This document shows positions 45,345 through 56,900 of a DNA stretch of 64,000 nt, piece by piece (the first letter of the stretch is position 1; every line of letters begins with the position of its first letter). The notes below the pieces were generated by a model. The model worked only from the letters and a program-made list of their open reading frames with translations, was not told the DNA's origin and searched no databases. Source of the DNA: Rhizophagus irregularis. Lineage: Eukaryota > Glomeromycota > Glomeromycetes > Glomerales > Glomeraceae. The DNA lies in assembly GCF_026210795.1 (NCBI RefSeq), contig NC_089433.1, forward strand, positions 4,613,001 to 4,677,000. The letters are read 5' to 3'. A program made the translations under genes and the position numbers.

Positions 45345-45515
45345 AGCGTACCTTGCGTCTATTTCGTCTTTAAATGGTCCAGGGAGCTTTTCCTAAAAAA
45401 AGTATTAAAGAACATTAGTAAAACATTCTTAACAAAAAAAATTGAATAAAATAAATATATTACCAGCGTATATTGCACCCCTTGCACCCATTTCGTCTTG
45501 AATGGTCCAAGATGC
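45345..45515 (-). pseudogene. Tandemly duplicated exon of an unknown gene
   Basis: Two homologous exon-like blocks lie on the minus strand. Exon A (45515-45464) encodes ASWTIQDEMGARGAIYAG and ends at a GTAATA donor. A 71-bp intron with a TACTAAT branch-like site and a TTTTTTTAG acceptor follows, and exon B (from 45392) repeats the sequence (GCTCCCTGGACCATT then AAGACGAAAT). B carries one extra A, which puts a stop after the shared WTI if spliced in phase. The neighbouring exons were not found, so the gene is probably dead, but the exon-intron duplication itself is clear. Confidence 0.4.
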
Positions 45516-48500
45516 CTTATTATCATTGATTTTGCTTATTAATATATTCAAATTGTAAATTTATTTTTTATACCACACACAAAGAAATTATATTTAAAAA
45601 TATTATTTAAGTAGTAATGGCAGTTATGATTGTTAGGAGAAAATTCTTATAAAAGTTATTAAATGTAATGAAAATAAATAAACATCATTATGTCATCATC
45701 AAACAATTATATAAAATATTTTTAATTTATAAAAATTTCATAAGCTTAAATCTTACAATCGTATTATATAAAATTATATATAGTTGCAGAAATTCGTTTA
45801 TCAGAAATTTTAATTTATAATATAATATATTTTATTACAACATATATACCATAAATAAAAATAGTATTAGAATGAATTATTACTATAAATAAATATAAAT
45901 AAATAAATTATTATGCTTGTCATATAGTTGTATTTAAGACATTACATAGGCAAATATTTCCTATTGTAATTAAAATTAAATTCTAATATTATATTATTGG
46001 AATAAATTTCTAGTTTTAGTAAATTTAAAGAATCACTAAATCTATAACAATGAATAATCACTTCAGGCTAGACAAAGGTTGTAGAATTTCTTAGATGGCA
46101 TGATCAGATCCCAATGTTTTCTAGGAGTTTCTGGGGATCCTAGTGACCCAGGTGTTGATAAATGTGCACACTGATAGAAAAAAATTGATTAAAGAAGGCG
46201 TTTTCGCCCTAAACAAGCAGGCCAAACTTTTTTTTCAAAGATTACATATAAACTTAGTGATTATATGGAGAAAAGGATTTTCTAATATCAGAAAATATTA
46301 TTTAATTAGCTGTGCAAAGGATCAATTATGTCATACAGTCATATTATATCATATTATCACGAGGCTATTTTTATTACAACAGCATGTGAGAGAGTACAAG
46401 TACATTCATTTTATAAATTTGTAAACTCGTAGATTTATCAAAATTGATATTTACACTCACTACGCATTAGCTCAATAATATTTTTGATATTTCAATTTAT
46501 ACTATATTTAGTATACATTTAGAAAGTAAAAAAAATAATTACCATATCTATTCTTAATAAGTTATTTCTTATATATGAAGTTGGTTTAATATATGAAGTT
46601 ACTTTTTTTAAGTAAATTCTTTTTATCACATATAATATTCTTATACAAGCAACAATTGTAGCGGTTAGAGATAGGTTTTAGTATGCTAAATTTTATTAGA
46701 TCTAAATATAATTTGTACTACTCGTAGAATCATACATTGAGGAAAATTATTTTATTTAGTATTACTAAGTTTTATTCCACTTATTATTGGACACCTTATT
46801 TATCTTACCGTTAGAAATGGAGTCATCCATTGGTATATATAAAACACATTAAGATAGAGTTTGTAATAAATATAATATTTATGATTTAAACATCTTTATT
46901 TGTTTGCTAAATAATAAATATCAATGTCCAATTGCAGGGCCTGGTGAATGATTTATTAGAAAAGCTGATTGACAATTGTGAAGAAATAGGTTCGATTTAC
47001 TCCTCAGCACAATTCAAATTATATAAACACGTCGGAGTTTATAAGAAAATTAATCTACTTAATATATAAAAGTTTCTTTAAATATTTGTAGTATCATAAT
47101 TGAAAACTCATATAGTTACATTCATATTATTTATTATTTAAAATTCAATTTTACTGATTTTACTCAAAAAACATATACTTTAAAAATTAATTACTTATAG
47201 TGATAATTACTAAACAAAATATGAAATATTTTTCACAAAAAATTAAATTATACAATTTACTAATCTAAACTAAATATCATTAATTATTATTTGACCAAAT
47301 ACAATAATTTCAACACAAATGTATACAGTATATAATCAGTGATGCTGGCCATTATTATTATAATAAGTAATGTTACCCTGCATTATGTTAGAGAAAAAAC
47401 CAATCCGTCCATACTATAGATTTCTTTTAAGGGCCAGAAATTCTTTAAATTATTCTATTTAAATTTAAACTTCAAATTTTTACTAATATAATTAATTTTT
47501 TATAATAAAAATATTATTATAATTAAGTCTTTTGTAAAATTTTGTGTTTTGCAAACTTTCAATAAAATTAATGCCTTTGATGTATATTAACGAGTAGCTT
47601 AAAGTATTGAATATATATAATTAATTAAGCAGTTTTACATATATTGTCATCCTTTCCATCAAAGAAAAGGTTGTGTCATTCATCGAAGCAACCCTTACAA
47701 ATACATACTAATTTCTTCCAGTCGGTAATTTCTTTGTCATGCTGGAAGAGTAATCACGAGGCTTCAGTAAGAATGAGTTTACTTTCCACCATATCAAGCT
47801 TTAGCAAAGCCTGCACCATTTATAAGTATGCTTTTTAAAGATTGACTATTTAAGAATTTTTTTTTTCTATCATAAAATTGATATGGCATTAATTATTATA
47901 TTAATATATGAATATATACATATAATGAATAAATATTATAAATAACTATATCTAAATATTATTAATTGGAGACTTAGTTCCTCACTAGAACTGGCTTTCA
48001 GTTTGTAAGTCTAACATTTGCAGATGATCTGTTATCACCTTTGTTAAAGCCTAACCTTCTAATTCCAATGCTGATTAAATATTGTGGCTACTCCTGTTGG
48101 TGTGATCATGAGTCTTACCAAATTCTTCGTCAAAATAGGTTTTATTACCGATTTTGTAATCTGTATATGTGAATTCTGCAGGGTAAATAATATTTTGTAA
48201 ATGCTGATTGCGAATGCAATCTGAATATTTGATAAATGTTTTTTCCTTTTAGGAGTGTTTCCAGATCTAGAGCACTGTTATCACCAATGTGTGAAATCAT
48301 TCTCATATTTCCCTAATGAGATAAGATTTCCAGAAAAGGGAAAGGGACATGTTACTCATATTTCTTCATTTCAATATAGATATTAACTTTTTCTATAACT
48401 TCTTATCATTATATTAAAATCTGTCTCATATTAAAACTATATATTACTTTTTATAAAATCAATCAATTAATAAGGTTGAAATTTCTGCATATAGAAAATA

Positions 48501-51280
48501 TAAGTTTTAAAAACTTATTAATTCCTTATTATCATATTATCACAAATTTCTAATAATTTTGATGCAAATTCTTTGAATAAAATAAATAGAAATCAAGGGA
48601 TTATTACTTATATAAAGTGAATTTTCAGCTCTGTCAGTAAATATAATTCCTGTACCCAAAGGAAGTAACTATAATCAACTTATGAATAAAAACTAAAGAG
48701 AGGGTTGATGTAATTCCAAAATATATATAACTTTAATTTTCATGTCAACTATAGTAAAGTTTTGATTCTTGCTTTTTCATGAGTGATTGAAAAAAAGCTT
48801 GTCTGATATAATTATATTGTAGTATAGGTAAATAATAATAAATGGACTTGTAGACTTATTTGTTGTATATAAAGTCTTTTTGTATAGGAGATATCTGAAA
48901 GATAGAAATTATCCTGCTACATCCAAATTTTTGAAATATCCTTTTCTAAAGTAATGTTATAAATTTTGAGCAGTAGTAACTAATTCATTCTATTATAAAA
49001 ATAATTAACTAAGATATAAATAATATTGAAATATCGAATCTCCTTGATATAGATTCATATTGTTTACTATCCAAAGTAGATCTGAAATCCTTCTGTCCAT
49101 TTCAAAAAAAAGCAATGTAAAGACTAAATGGAAAAAATGGAATATTTATATTATCTTTCATCATTCTAAAAATTTATTACCATATATCATGCATGCATAG
49201 GTTATTAATTACTATATAAGATTACTTTATTAATATGATCTGCTTTTAAATTTTCCATAATCCAAATTATGATAATTCTTATTTTATATTTTAAGCAGAT
49301 GTGTTCTTCTTATTTAAGAAACTATAATAGGAAAATTTTTTTTGGGTTATCAAGTCTTCAGTTCCCATCGTATAATAATTGGGTTGGTGATAAACTCTAT
49401 GAAATGAGTCTTTGATTTCCTTTGAGATGTGGCTGAATGCTTGCAGAATGATTCAAGTCTTATTTGCATCATCATTCAATAATTCCCTACTTCTAGTGCA
49501 AAATAAGAAAATTTCAAAAAAAAGTCTATTTGGCCTTCTCACCAAATAAAGAAAATTAAAAAAATATTACTGGTAGGGGGAATTTAAAACCAAATATATA
49601 TATATATAAGCCACTTGGCTAGATATCAAATAAAAATTATATTCTAATAAAACTAAAAAAAAATTAGATATTTTTTAATATTAAAAAGTAAAGTTAAGGA
49701 TCATGTTTATTTTAATAGATTCCATTTGATTAGATGGTAAATGAATGTAATATGAATATCCATTCCAGCAATTTTTGAATCATATTTTTGAAAATTACTG
49801 TAGGTAATAATTATTTTAATATACAGCACCTGTGTTTGTAACATGTTTGGATGTAATAATCCACTCATAATCTTTCAAGCACTTTAGTGTATAATTACAT
49901 ATTGTTCCTTAATCAAAGTCTTTTTCATGCCTTGAGTAACTAGCTGAAGTTTTTTATAGTATCATGTATATTCTTCATATTCTTCAAGGAATTGAAAGTG
50001 TCATCTTTTAACCCATGAAATTTTAAGTCTTTAAGAATATGGTTTTTTGGAATGCAGATTTAACTGTAAACATATTCTCTAGTGTTCTAAATATGTCAGA
50101 AGTAGTTTTTGTTTGCTCCTGTGTAATATTAATTAATTGATTAATCATAGGGACTTTATTTATGTAAAAGGATTCAGTAACTTGGTGTATTTTAATTGCT
50201 TATATGGTATTTCAGCTTGAATAAACTATATGCATTATAGATTCTTTTGAAATTAATCTCTCTATTATGTGGTATTGCCATTTTCATATATTTTTAACTT
50301 AATTGGAGTGTATTAATGGTTAAATTGAAAATATATAATTGCTTAAGATTTATGTTTAATTTTTGATAATAATAATTTTCTTTTAATATTTTTCTATTGA
50401 TATTTGTGAAATATAGTTAATATACCTATTTAATTTTTTAGGCAAATTTTGAGTTCAGAATCCTGCATAGGTTGTATGTTTACTGTTTATAATTAAATGT
50501 AATAAAATTGTAATTCAAATAATCATAAACACAATCCTGTTCTGAACTCTTTGGTAATGCCGTTTGTTTAAACTTGATATAACACCTCTACAAGATTCTG
50601 AACAGTTTTCTGACAAAACGTGTTTCATACATCACTATCAGTAATAATCTTGCCAAATGTTCATCTTCCATTCCTCCAGATAGTTTGGTCATTAATAGTA
50701 TGGCTATATTGTCCACCACCTTGAGAACTGGTTGGTTATATTTTTTCCAGAAAGTAATTCTGATACTTTTAGCAAGATTTGAGTTTTATGTTTCCGAACT
50801 GGAGAAAGCCATTTTTTCATTTGAAAATTGACAATCCGATCAGCTTAGAAAAATTTTCTTCTGTGTGATTTGCTAATAAGTATTTAAAAATAGATTACAC
50901 CACTTTCATTTCTTAAACTTTCACTTTCCTCACATAAATTAAAGAGTGTTCTGTTAAAAAAGGCATCACTGAACAAATCCCTATACAAAGAAGTATCTCT
51001 GTTTCACCTGAAGATAAACCATAGCTCTTGAGAAATTCTAAAAACTTTACTATGTGCCACTTTTCATTTTGTAAAAGTACAATAGCTGTCTTTCCACTTG
51101 TTTTATCATTAATATCATGAATAAGAAAAGTAAAATTGATGTGCTTTTTTAAAACACCATAACTTAATTTATAAAGTAATGCATATTCATCACAATATTT
51201 GCTCCAGTATTTAATGTATTACAATAGATTGTTGAGAATCTTTCTTAGAAGTTCTCTGGCAATACTGATTTATTTAAGGT
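45516..51280. other. Decayed, mostly minus-strand mobile DNA
   Basis: No intact gene. Minus-strand scraps such as VQALLKLDMVESKLILTEAS with HDKEITDWKKLVCICKGC (about 47680-47820) and AILLMTKLSGGMEDEHLARL with LIVMYETRFVRKLF (about 50595-50710) read as protein but are broken by stops. A plus-strand scrap, LIDNCEEIGSIYSSAQFKLY, lies near 46960-47040. The orientation matches the hAT and gypsy relics further right, so one or more nested elements are likely. Confidence 0.35.
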
Positions 51281-51724
51281 TTAATATTTAAACAATACCT
51301 GTAAGATGTTAGGAATGTGTCGTATAAATTTATTGAAATTTTGTTCATCTCTGAAAGGCTCTTCAAGTACATCCATAACTATGGTATTCTTATCTTTCTG
51401 AATTGTATTATATAATATAATTCGTGAAATTCCATAATTTTCTTCAATCTTTAAATCAAAAATTTTCGATAAATTTAATTTATGATCTAATATATCATCA
51501 AGAGATGATTTGGGATAATTCTGTGATTCATCATTAGACAATAATGATCTTATTTCATTATAAAGTAATAACTGATCAAGGAATTTTGCTTTATTGTGGT
51601 AAATATAATTCATGTGGTTAATATTATATTGGTTGATGAGAAAGATTTGGTTTTTGATATTGATTGATTTAAGTATATTTAATACTGAATTCTTCATCGT
51701 AATTTGTTTTCTTTTTCTGTACAT
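51281..51724 (-). CDS. Hypothetical ORF, possibly a relic exon
   Basis: A 147-codon uninterrupted minus-strand frame in a region otherwise full of stops. The first 60 residues are Asn/Ile/Lys-rich. The second part (SLDDILDHKLNLSKIFDLKI, then VMDVLEEPFRDEQNFNKFIR) looks more protein-like. There is no signal peptide, membrane span or known motif. It lies 0.2-0.5 kb downstream of the hAT relic on the same strand and may belong to the same or a nested element. No family recognised. Confidence 0.3.
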   Translation of the reverse strand: MYRKRKQITMKNSVLNILKSINIKNQIFLINQYNINHMNYIYHNKAKFLDQLLLYNEIRSLLSNDESQNYPKSSLDDILDHKLNLSKIFDLKIEENYGISRIILYNTIQKDKNTIVMDVLEEPFRDEQNFNKFIRHIPNILQVLFKY

Positions 51725-51949
51725 CTTATTTGATATATGATATTATATCTTTAGTTGATCATGTATTTAAAATCTATTGACCAAGGTATTAATATTTTTC
51801 AAGTACTTTTGTAGTATCATTTTTATGTTTATCATTTGTTATCATATAAAATCTGAATTTTTTCCACTACCTTGTCGTTGGAAAATGTTTATGTAAATTA
51901 AACATTGTAAATAAATACTGTGTATTTCTAACATTCAGGTCCTACCAGT

Positions 51950-52250
51950 TTTTTTGAGTGATTAACCAAGTTTCTTCACTTTCTTTTGACTTGTTGCACC
52001 ATGTATCTAATATTAAATCTTTTCTGAATTCTTTGGGCTGCACCTTCCCAGAATTCAGTGCAATTTCTTTCGGGCATATTATGGAAATAATCATTCCTCC
52101 TTCTTTTATCAGAAAATAATGTAAGGACTAAGGAGCATCTTGAGCAGCCAGATTAATAATATGAGCAAAACAACGTACATGTTGATTTTCAGTATCAAAT
52201 ATAATATTGCAAATTACAGTCTCAAATCTTGGATCTCTGATACTTGTATA
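51950..52250 (-). pseudogene. hAT transposase relic
   Basis: The minus strand encodes HVRCFAHIINLAAQDAP, the highly characteristic Cys-Phe-Ala-His-x-x-Asn-Leu segment of hAT (zf-BED, ricesleeper-like) transposases, then a stop. Some 35 codons later in the same frame comes PKEFRKDLILDTW, matching the following Leu-x-Leu-Asp-x-x-x-Arg-Trp-Asn-Ser region with the RWNS part lost. No complete catalytic frame remains. Confidence 0.7.
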
Positions 52251-52976
52251 GATTTCATATATATTTAGCTCAATTAAATTATTTCCCATGATTTATCTTT
52301 ATCTAATATTGCTTGGCCTCCTTCTTAAAAGCTGAATATTCTACTGTATTAGCAGTTTGAATATGTGGATTCAAAAGCATTAACTATTAGATGTATAATG
52401 TAATTACAAATTAACTATTTTTTTTAATTACAATTTTACTAATTTAATAAACTTGCTTTCTAGGTAATTTCAAATTTAATACAATTTCATCATCTGGAAA
52501 AGCCATTTCCCTTTTCAAATAAGATGATCCTTCAGGATCACTGGGTAAATCATATTTATATTTGACATATATAGATTTTGTGTCATTTACATTTACATCT
52601 ACACAGAGATCTTTAATAAATATTAATATAAATAAACTAATATTATTTTCCTAATTTTTGGTGTATTGTTTTCCTAATATATATTTGTCATATTATATTC
52701 TGGATTTTACTCTTGATCTTTAGTATATATTGATTCTTAAGCAATTATAATACAATGTCATCGAAAATTTTATAAATATATTCTTGTTAATCAATAGCAA
52801 TAAATTTCTTCTAAGTTGCGTGATAAATATATCATGTGATACTAGTTATAAAACAGATGATCATATTAATACTACCTATCATTTGCTTCAAAAATGTTAT
52901 AAGCTGGTTGTAATGATGGTTGTGATAGTAGTTGTTGTCAAATTGTGTTAGCTTTATTTTTCTTCTAAAGCTGCTT

Positions 52977-53243
52977 TTACAATTTTACCCCAAAGGTTTC
53001 CAATGCTTCATCATAAGCAAAAAAATGTCCAGGACTTGTTAAATTAGCAGATGGTGCGATTGATAATATAATATATTCATTATAATTTTTATAGCATAAT
53101 TGCCAAAATACCAGAACTTGAATGGTGGGATAATATTCCCTTCTTTGTCTACTGGAAGGAGACACTTGTTCATTTTGTTGTATATCTGCCAATGCATTTG
53201 TAACATTTTCTTGGTATTGCTGTGGCCTATCAATGTCACCCAA
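52977..53243 (-). pseudogene. Broken minus-strand coding fragment, unknown family
   Basis: Two overlapping frames each carry protein-like text: SPGHFFAYDEALETFGVK in one and KEGNIIPPFKFWYFGNYAIK in another. Just after the first frame's stop, a one-base shift restores VKAALEEK before a TAA. The pattern is that of a gene decaying by small indels. The family is not recognised. Confidence 0.35.
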
Positions 53244-54784
53244 AATGATACATTTATAATCTCTGTCACTTGGACTTCCACATCTTTACTTTTGGGTATT
53301 CAAGATATGGCGTTCCAATTCTTCATCCTTAATTTCATTCTCTATTTATTTCAAATATATTCATAATAATATCTCACTAATTTGAATTTTCTATTATGTT
53401 GTCCAATATTATATTAGTAATAAAATTATTATAAAATTTTTTCATAATTCATTGTTATTAATCATTAATTTGTTAATATTCTCATAATCAGTATTGATAT
53501 AAGATAATTAATATTCAAGGTAAAAATACCAAGTTGGCTTGGTATTATGCTCGCATCATTCATCAGAACAATTAGATGCATGATAATACCAGAAACATGA
53601 ATCCTGATAATTCCAAATTGATTGCTGACTGGCCTGTATGCAATCATATTTATAAAGCTTGCTCCATCTAAAGTTTTCCTTTATCAACTTAGGAATGCAT
53701 TGATTAACTTTTAGGTCAGATATTAATCATTGCTATACAACACATTTTTAGACTATCAAAAAAATTACCAAAAGATTTTTATGAACACTATGTATTAAAA
53801 ATTTAATGTAATGATTTTAGGAGATGTTTGCACAGATTTTGGTATTAATTATAGTAATAATGGTATTTAATTAATGTTGTGTTGGATGGTTAACTATGAA
53901 TTCTAATGAGTTGTAGGAACAGGCCAAAGTTTCCCATAACAGCAATTCAAAATCCAGTCAGCATAATATAAGGCATCCATTATGAAGTACAGCAGCACCC
54001 TTGAAAGCTTAGACTGCACACTGCAATTAATTCATGAAATTTGGAGGTAACATGCCTAGTTCAAAGCAGCATGAGCTGAAATATTTTGTGATATTATTGA
54101 ATACTAAATTATAGCTGAAATTATTCAATTATAAATCTGCTTTATAGTCATAGTAGTATTCAATTAATGATTTATTAGTATTATAACAGAAATTATTAAA
54201 ATTGTAAAGTTAATTGGAAGTTGATAATATTACTTCAAATATTCATTTCCAAATACTAAAAGGGCTGGACTTTATATTATATTGTAGTGTTTTGTTTGAT
54301 TTGAAATATTTTTTAATAGCACATTAATGCATGGATGTTGACATTCAATTGTTGCCATTCTTGATGATATCCTTTTAAGTTTATGTCAAAAATTAAGACA
54401 ATTGAATAAAAATATGTTTAATATGTCATGTGGACTTTAATAAGTCGAATTAATCATATCAAACCATTTCCTGATATTAGATTTTTACTAAATTTCTTAT
54501 TTTATCAATGTTATTATTGATAATAATCGGGAATATTGATGAATAAAGAATAAATCATTCTATATTAATCTAATGGAATTGGTATGTTGATATATAAAGA
54601 ATAAATTGTTCTGTATTAATTTAATGGAATGAATTGCTGGTATATATGTAAATTAAAATCTTTATAAGTGTGGGAAACTTGATTAAATAGTAATTTTGTA
54701 ATGTGATATATAGAAGTGATAAAAATGGCCAAATTATTAATCTAAAGAAGGTCCTGTCAATATGGCTTGAGATACTTATAATAA
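53244..54784. other. Decayed DNA
   Basis: No gene is supported. A minus-strand frame at 53465-53647 (AYRPVSNQFGIIRIHVS) is short and unrecognised. GAATAAA(T/A)T(C/T)(A/G)TTCT(A/G)TATTAA with TAATGGAAT is repeated at about 54547 and 54599. Confidence 0.3.
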
Positions 54785-55231
54785 TATGAATATCGATTAA
54801 TCATATTCTAGTACTAGAAGTGGAAGAGTATTTGATAGGTATCTAAATTTTGTGATACCCTTACTTCTAGCCATTTTGTCATAGCGAAAAAAAAGGCAAT
54901 GATCCTTTCACTGGTATTGGTATTAATTTTTCTCGTCAATTTGAAGGTCCTCTTCTCTAATAATATGTACATCAATATGGTGAGATTGATCATATTCTAG
55001 TACTGGAAGTGGAAGAGTATTTGACAGGTATCTAAGTTTTGTGATACCCTGCTTTTAGCTATTTTGTCATGGCGAAAAAACTTTAATATTGATTCCTATT
55101 CTATGAAATAGTCCTTTTACTGGTATTAATATTGATATTTTTCGTCAATTTGAAAGTCCTCTTCTCTGGCAAATATCACAGGTTTCTATATATTCCTTAA
55201 CATCATATCCCATTTGTGGCCAATAATAACA
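54785..55231 (-). pseudogene. Ty3/gypsy integrase relic with internal tandem duplication
   Basis: At 55231-55145 the minus strand encodes YYWPQMGYDVKEYIETCDIC with QRRG, the zinc-binding start of a Ty3/gypsy integrase (tyrosine-tryptophan-proline, then Cys-x2-Cys). Near 54886-54857 it encodes MTKWLEVRV, the Thr-Lys-Trp-x-Glu-(A/V)-Arg stretch of the integrase core. About 180-200 bp are duplicated in tandem (copies near 54800-54960 and 54985-55175, sharing CATATTCTAGTACT(A/G)GAAGT and GGAAGAGTATTTGA). Stops follow both motifs, so the element is dead. Confidence 0.7.
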
Positions 55232-56900
55232 AACCAGATCATTTAGAGAATTGAGTTAGAGTTTAAACCAGATATGTTAATTGTAGTAATATTTAAATGT
55301 ATTCTCAGTTTCCATAATACTATATGTTGTTTATGATGGCATAATAATATTTTAGCATGCTATCATTATATATTAAATATAATAAAAATTTGATTTATTT
55401 AGATTTGGGTATACATTTCAAATTTGAATGATTTGTTACAATTTACTGTCAAATGTAAATTGATATTTCTGATATTTATAAAAAATATTTTTCTGCAAAG
55501 TATATTTATAATAAACTAAGTTGCACAACTAAAAATAACAACTAAAACATGTTTATTAAACAATTTCTTTGTTATTATGAGAATAATATGAATTTTTAAG
55601 ATAATTGTTGTTTAAACAATAAGCCCTAAGCCACAATTTCAAAGCCATTATTAGATTTTATTGATTTTATCACTTAAGCCATTTTCATCAGACTAAACTA
55701 AGCCATTCATATAAGCCTCTCATTATCTTGTAATTCACATGATTTCAATTTTGAATGATACGATTGATACGTTAAAAAGATAGTTATGTTTTATAAAGAA
55801 AGTATAAAAAAAAATGAATAGTGTCAATATATCAAAATTAATAAATTGTACTATGCTAGCTCAAATATTAAAATAAAAAAGCTTTTAATGATATAATATT
55901 ATATTGAAATACAAGTAAATCTTTTTTATGAGTGAAGAGTTCTGAATTCTGATTCAATTTGTGGAAATAATATAAATGTTCTAACTTGGAATGGATAGAT
56001 CTGCAATTTCATCATATTGGCGTTTTTAAAATTTATTTAATTGGAATTGAATATAAATCAATTACGTATAAAATGTATAATGAAGGACTATTAAAAGAAC
56101 GTAATAAAATTAATCCTATCAATAATATATAGTAAGTAAAATGGAAGAATTTATTTTTATTTACTTTATTTTTATTTAGCAGTATGGATTAATCGATATC
56201 AGCGTATACAAATAAACACATTTTAACGCTAAGTTAAGCTTAACACCAAAGATGCCATGGAATAATCAAATTTTTAAAAATATTCCAAGAAACTTTCCAT
56301 ATCAATTAATCACGTGCATTTTGACCCAATGATCGATCAAATTAATGCCGGAATGAAACCATCATCAAATCACATAATATTTATCGTTGACGATCACGAA
56401 TATTGACAGTTGAGAGCAATTTAAATATACAATTTATAATAATTATTACAAATATTGGACCATCAGCAAATTAAATGTACGGATAATTTAATACTTATAT
56501 TAAAATTCAATTACAATTTACTATTTCATTATTTATCATAATGAAATAACAAAATATGAAAATTAATTAAACACATTTTCTATAATATGATTTGTTCCTT
56601 CTATTTGATTTCACCTTATTTTCCTTGATTTCTGCATGTGTTGTTTAATCTCTTACTATGATAATTTGAAGTTCATGAGATATCCTTTCCTGAACGTGAT
56701 TTTAATTTAAACTTTTTTGTTGATTATACAACACTTCACATTGATAATCATGTGTTAATTTAACGTTAATGTTTACGTAAGAAAAGAAAGTTAATACAAA
56801 AATAGAAACACTATATTCGATTATTTAACTAAACCCCTAAGTATTTTTTTTTTTTTTGTTTCCAACTCATCTGATAAATTAAAAATTTTATTAAAAAAAA
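55232..56900. other. Intergenic DNA upstream of the nucleotidyltransferase-like gene
   Basis: No further gypsy domain is legible. No TATA box is obvious. A T-run at 56848-56859 and an A-run at 56892-56899 flank the leader before the ATG at 56901. Confidence 0.4.

Noticed and set aside
46143-46424. 93-codon plus-strand frame
   Set aside because: Starts without promoter context, lacks any motif and lies in decayed repeat DNA; not enough to call a gene.
46975-47010. GGTTCGATT, similar to a tRNA B box
   Set aside because: The flanking bases do not form a T-stem, and no acceptor or D-arm could be paired; the stretch instead reads as a coding scrap.
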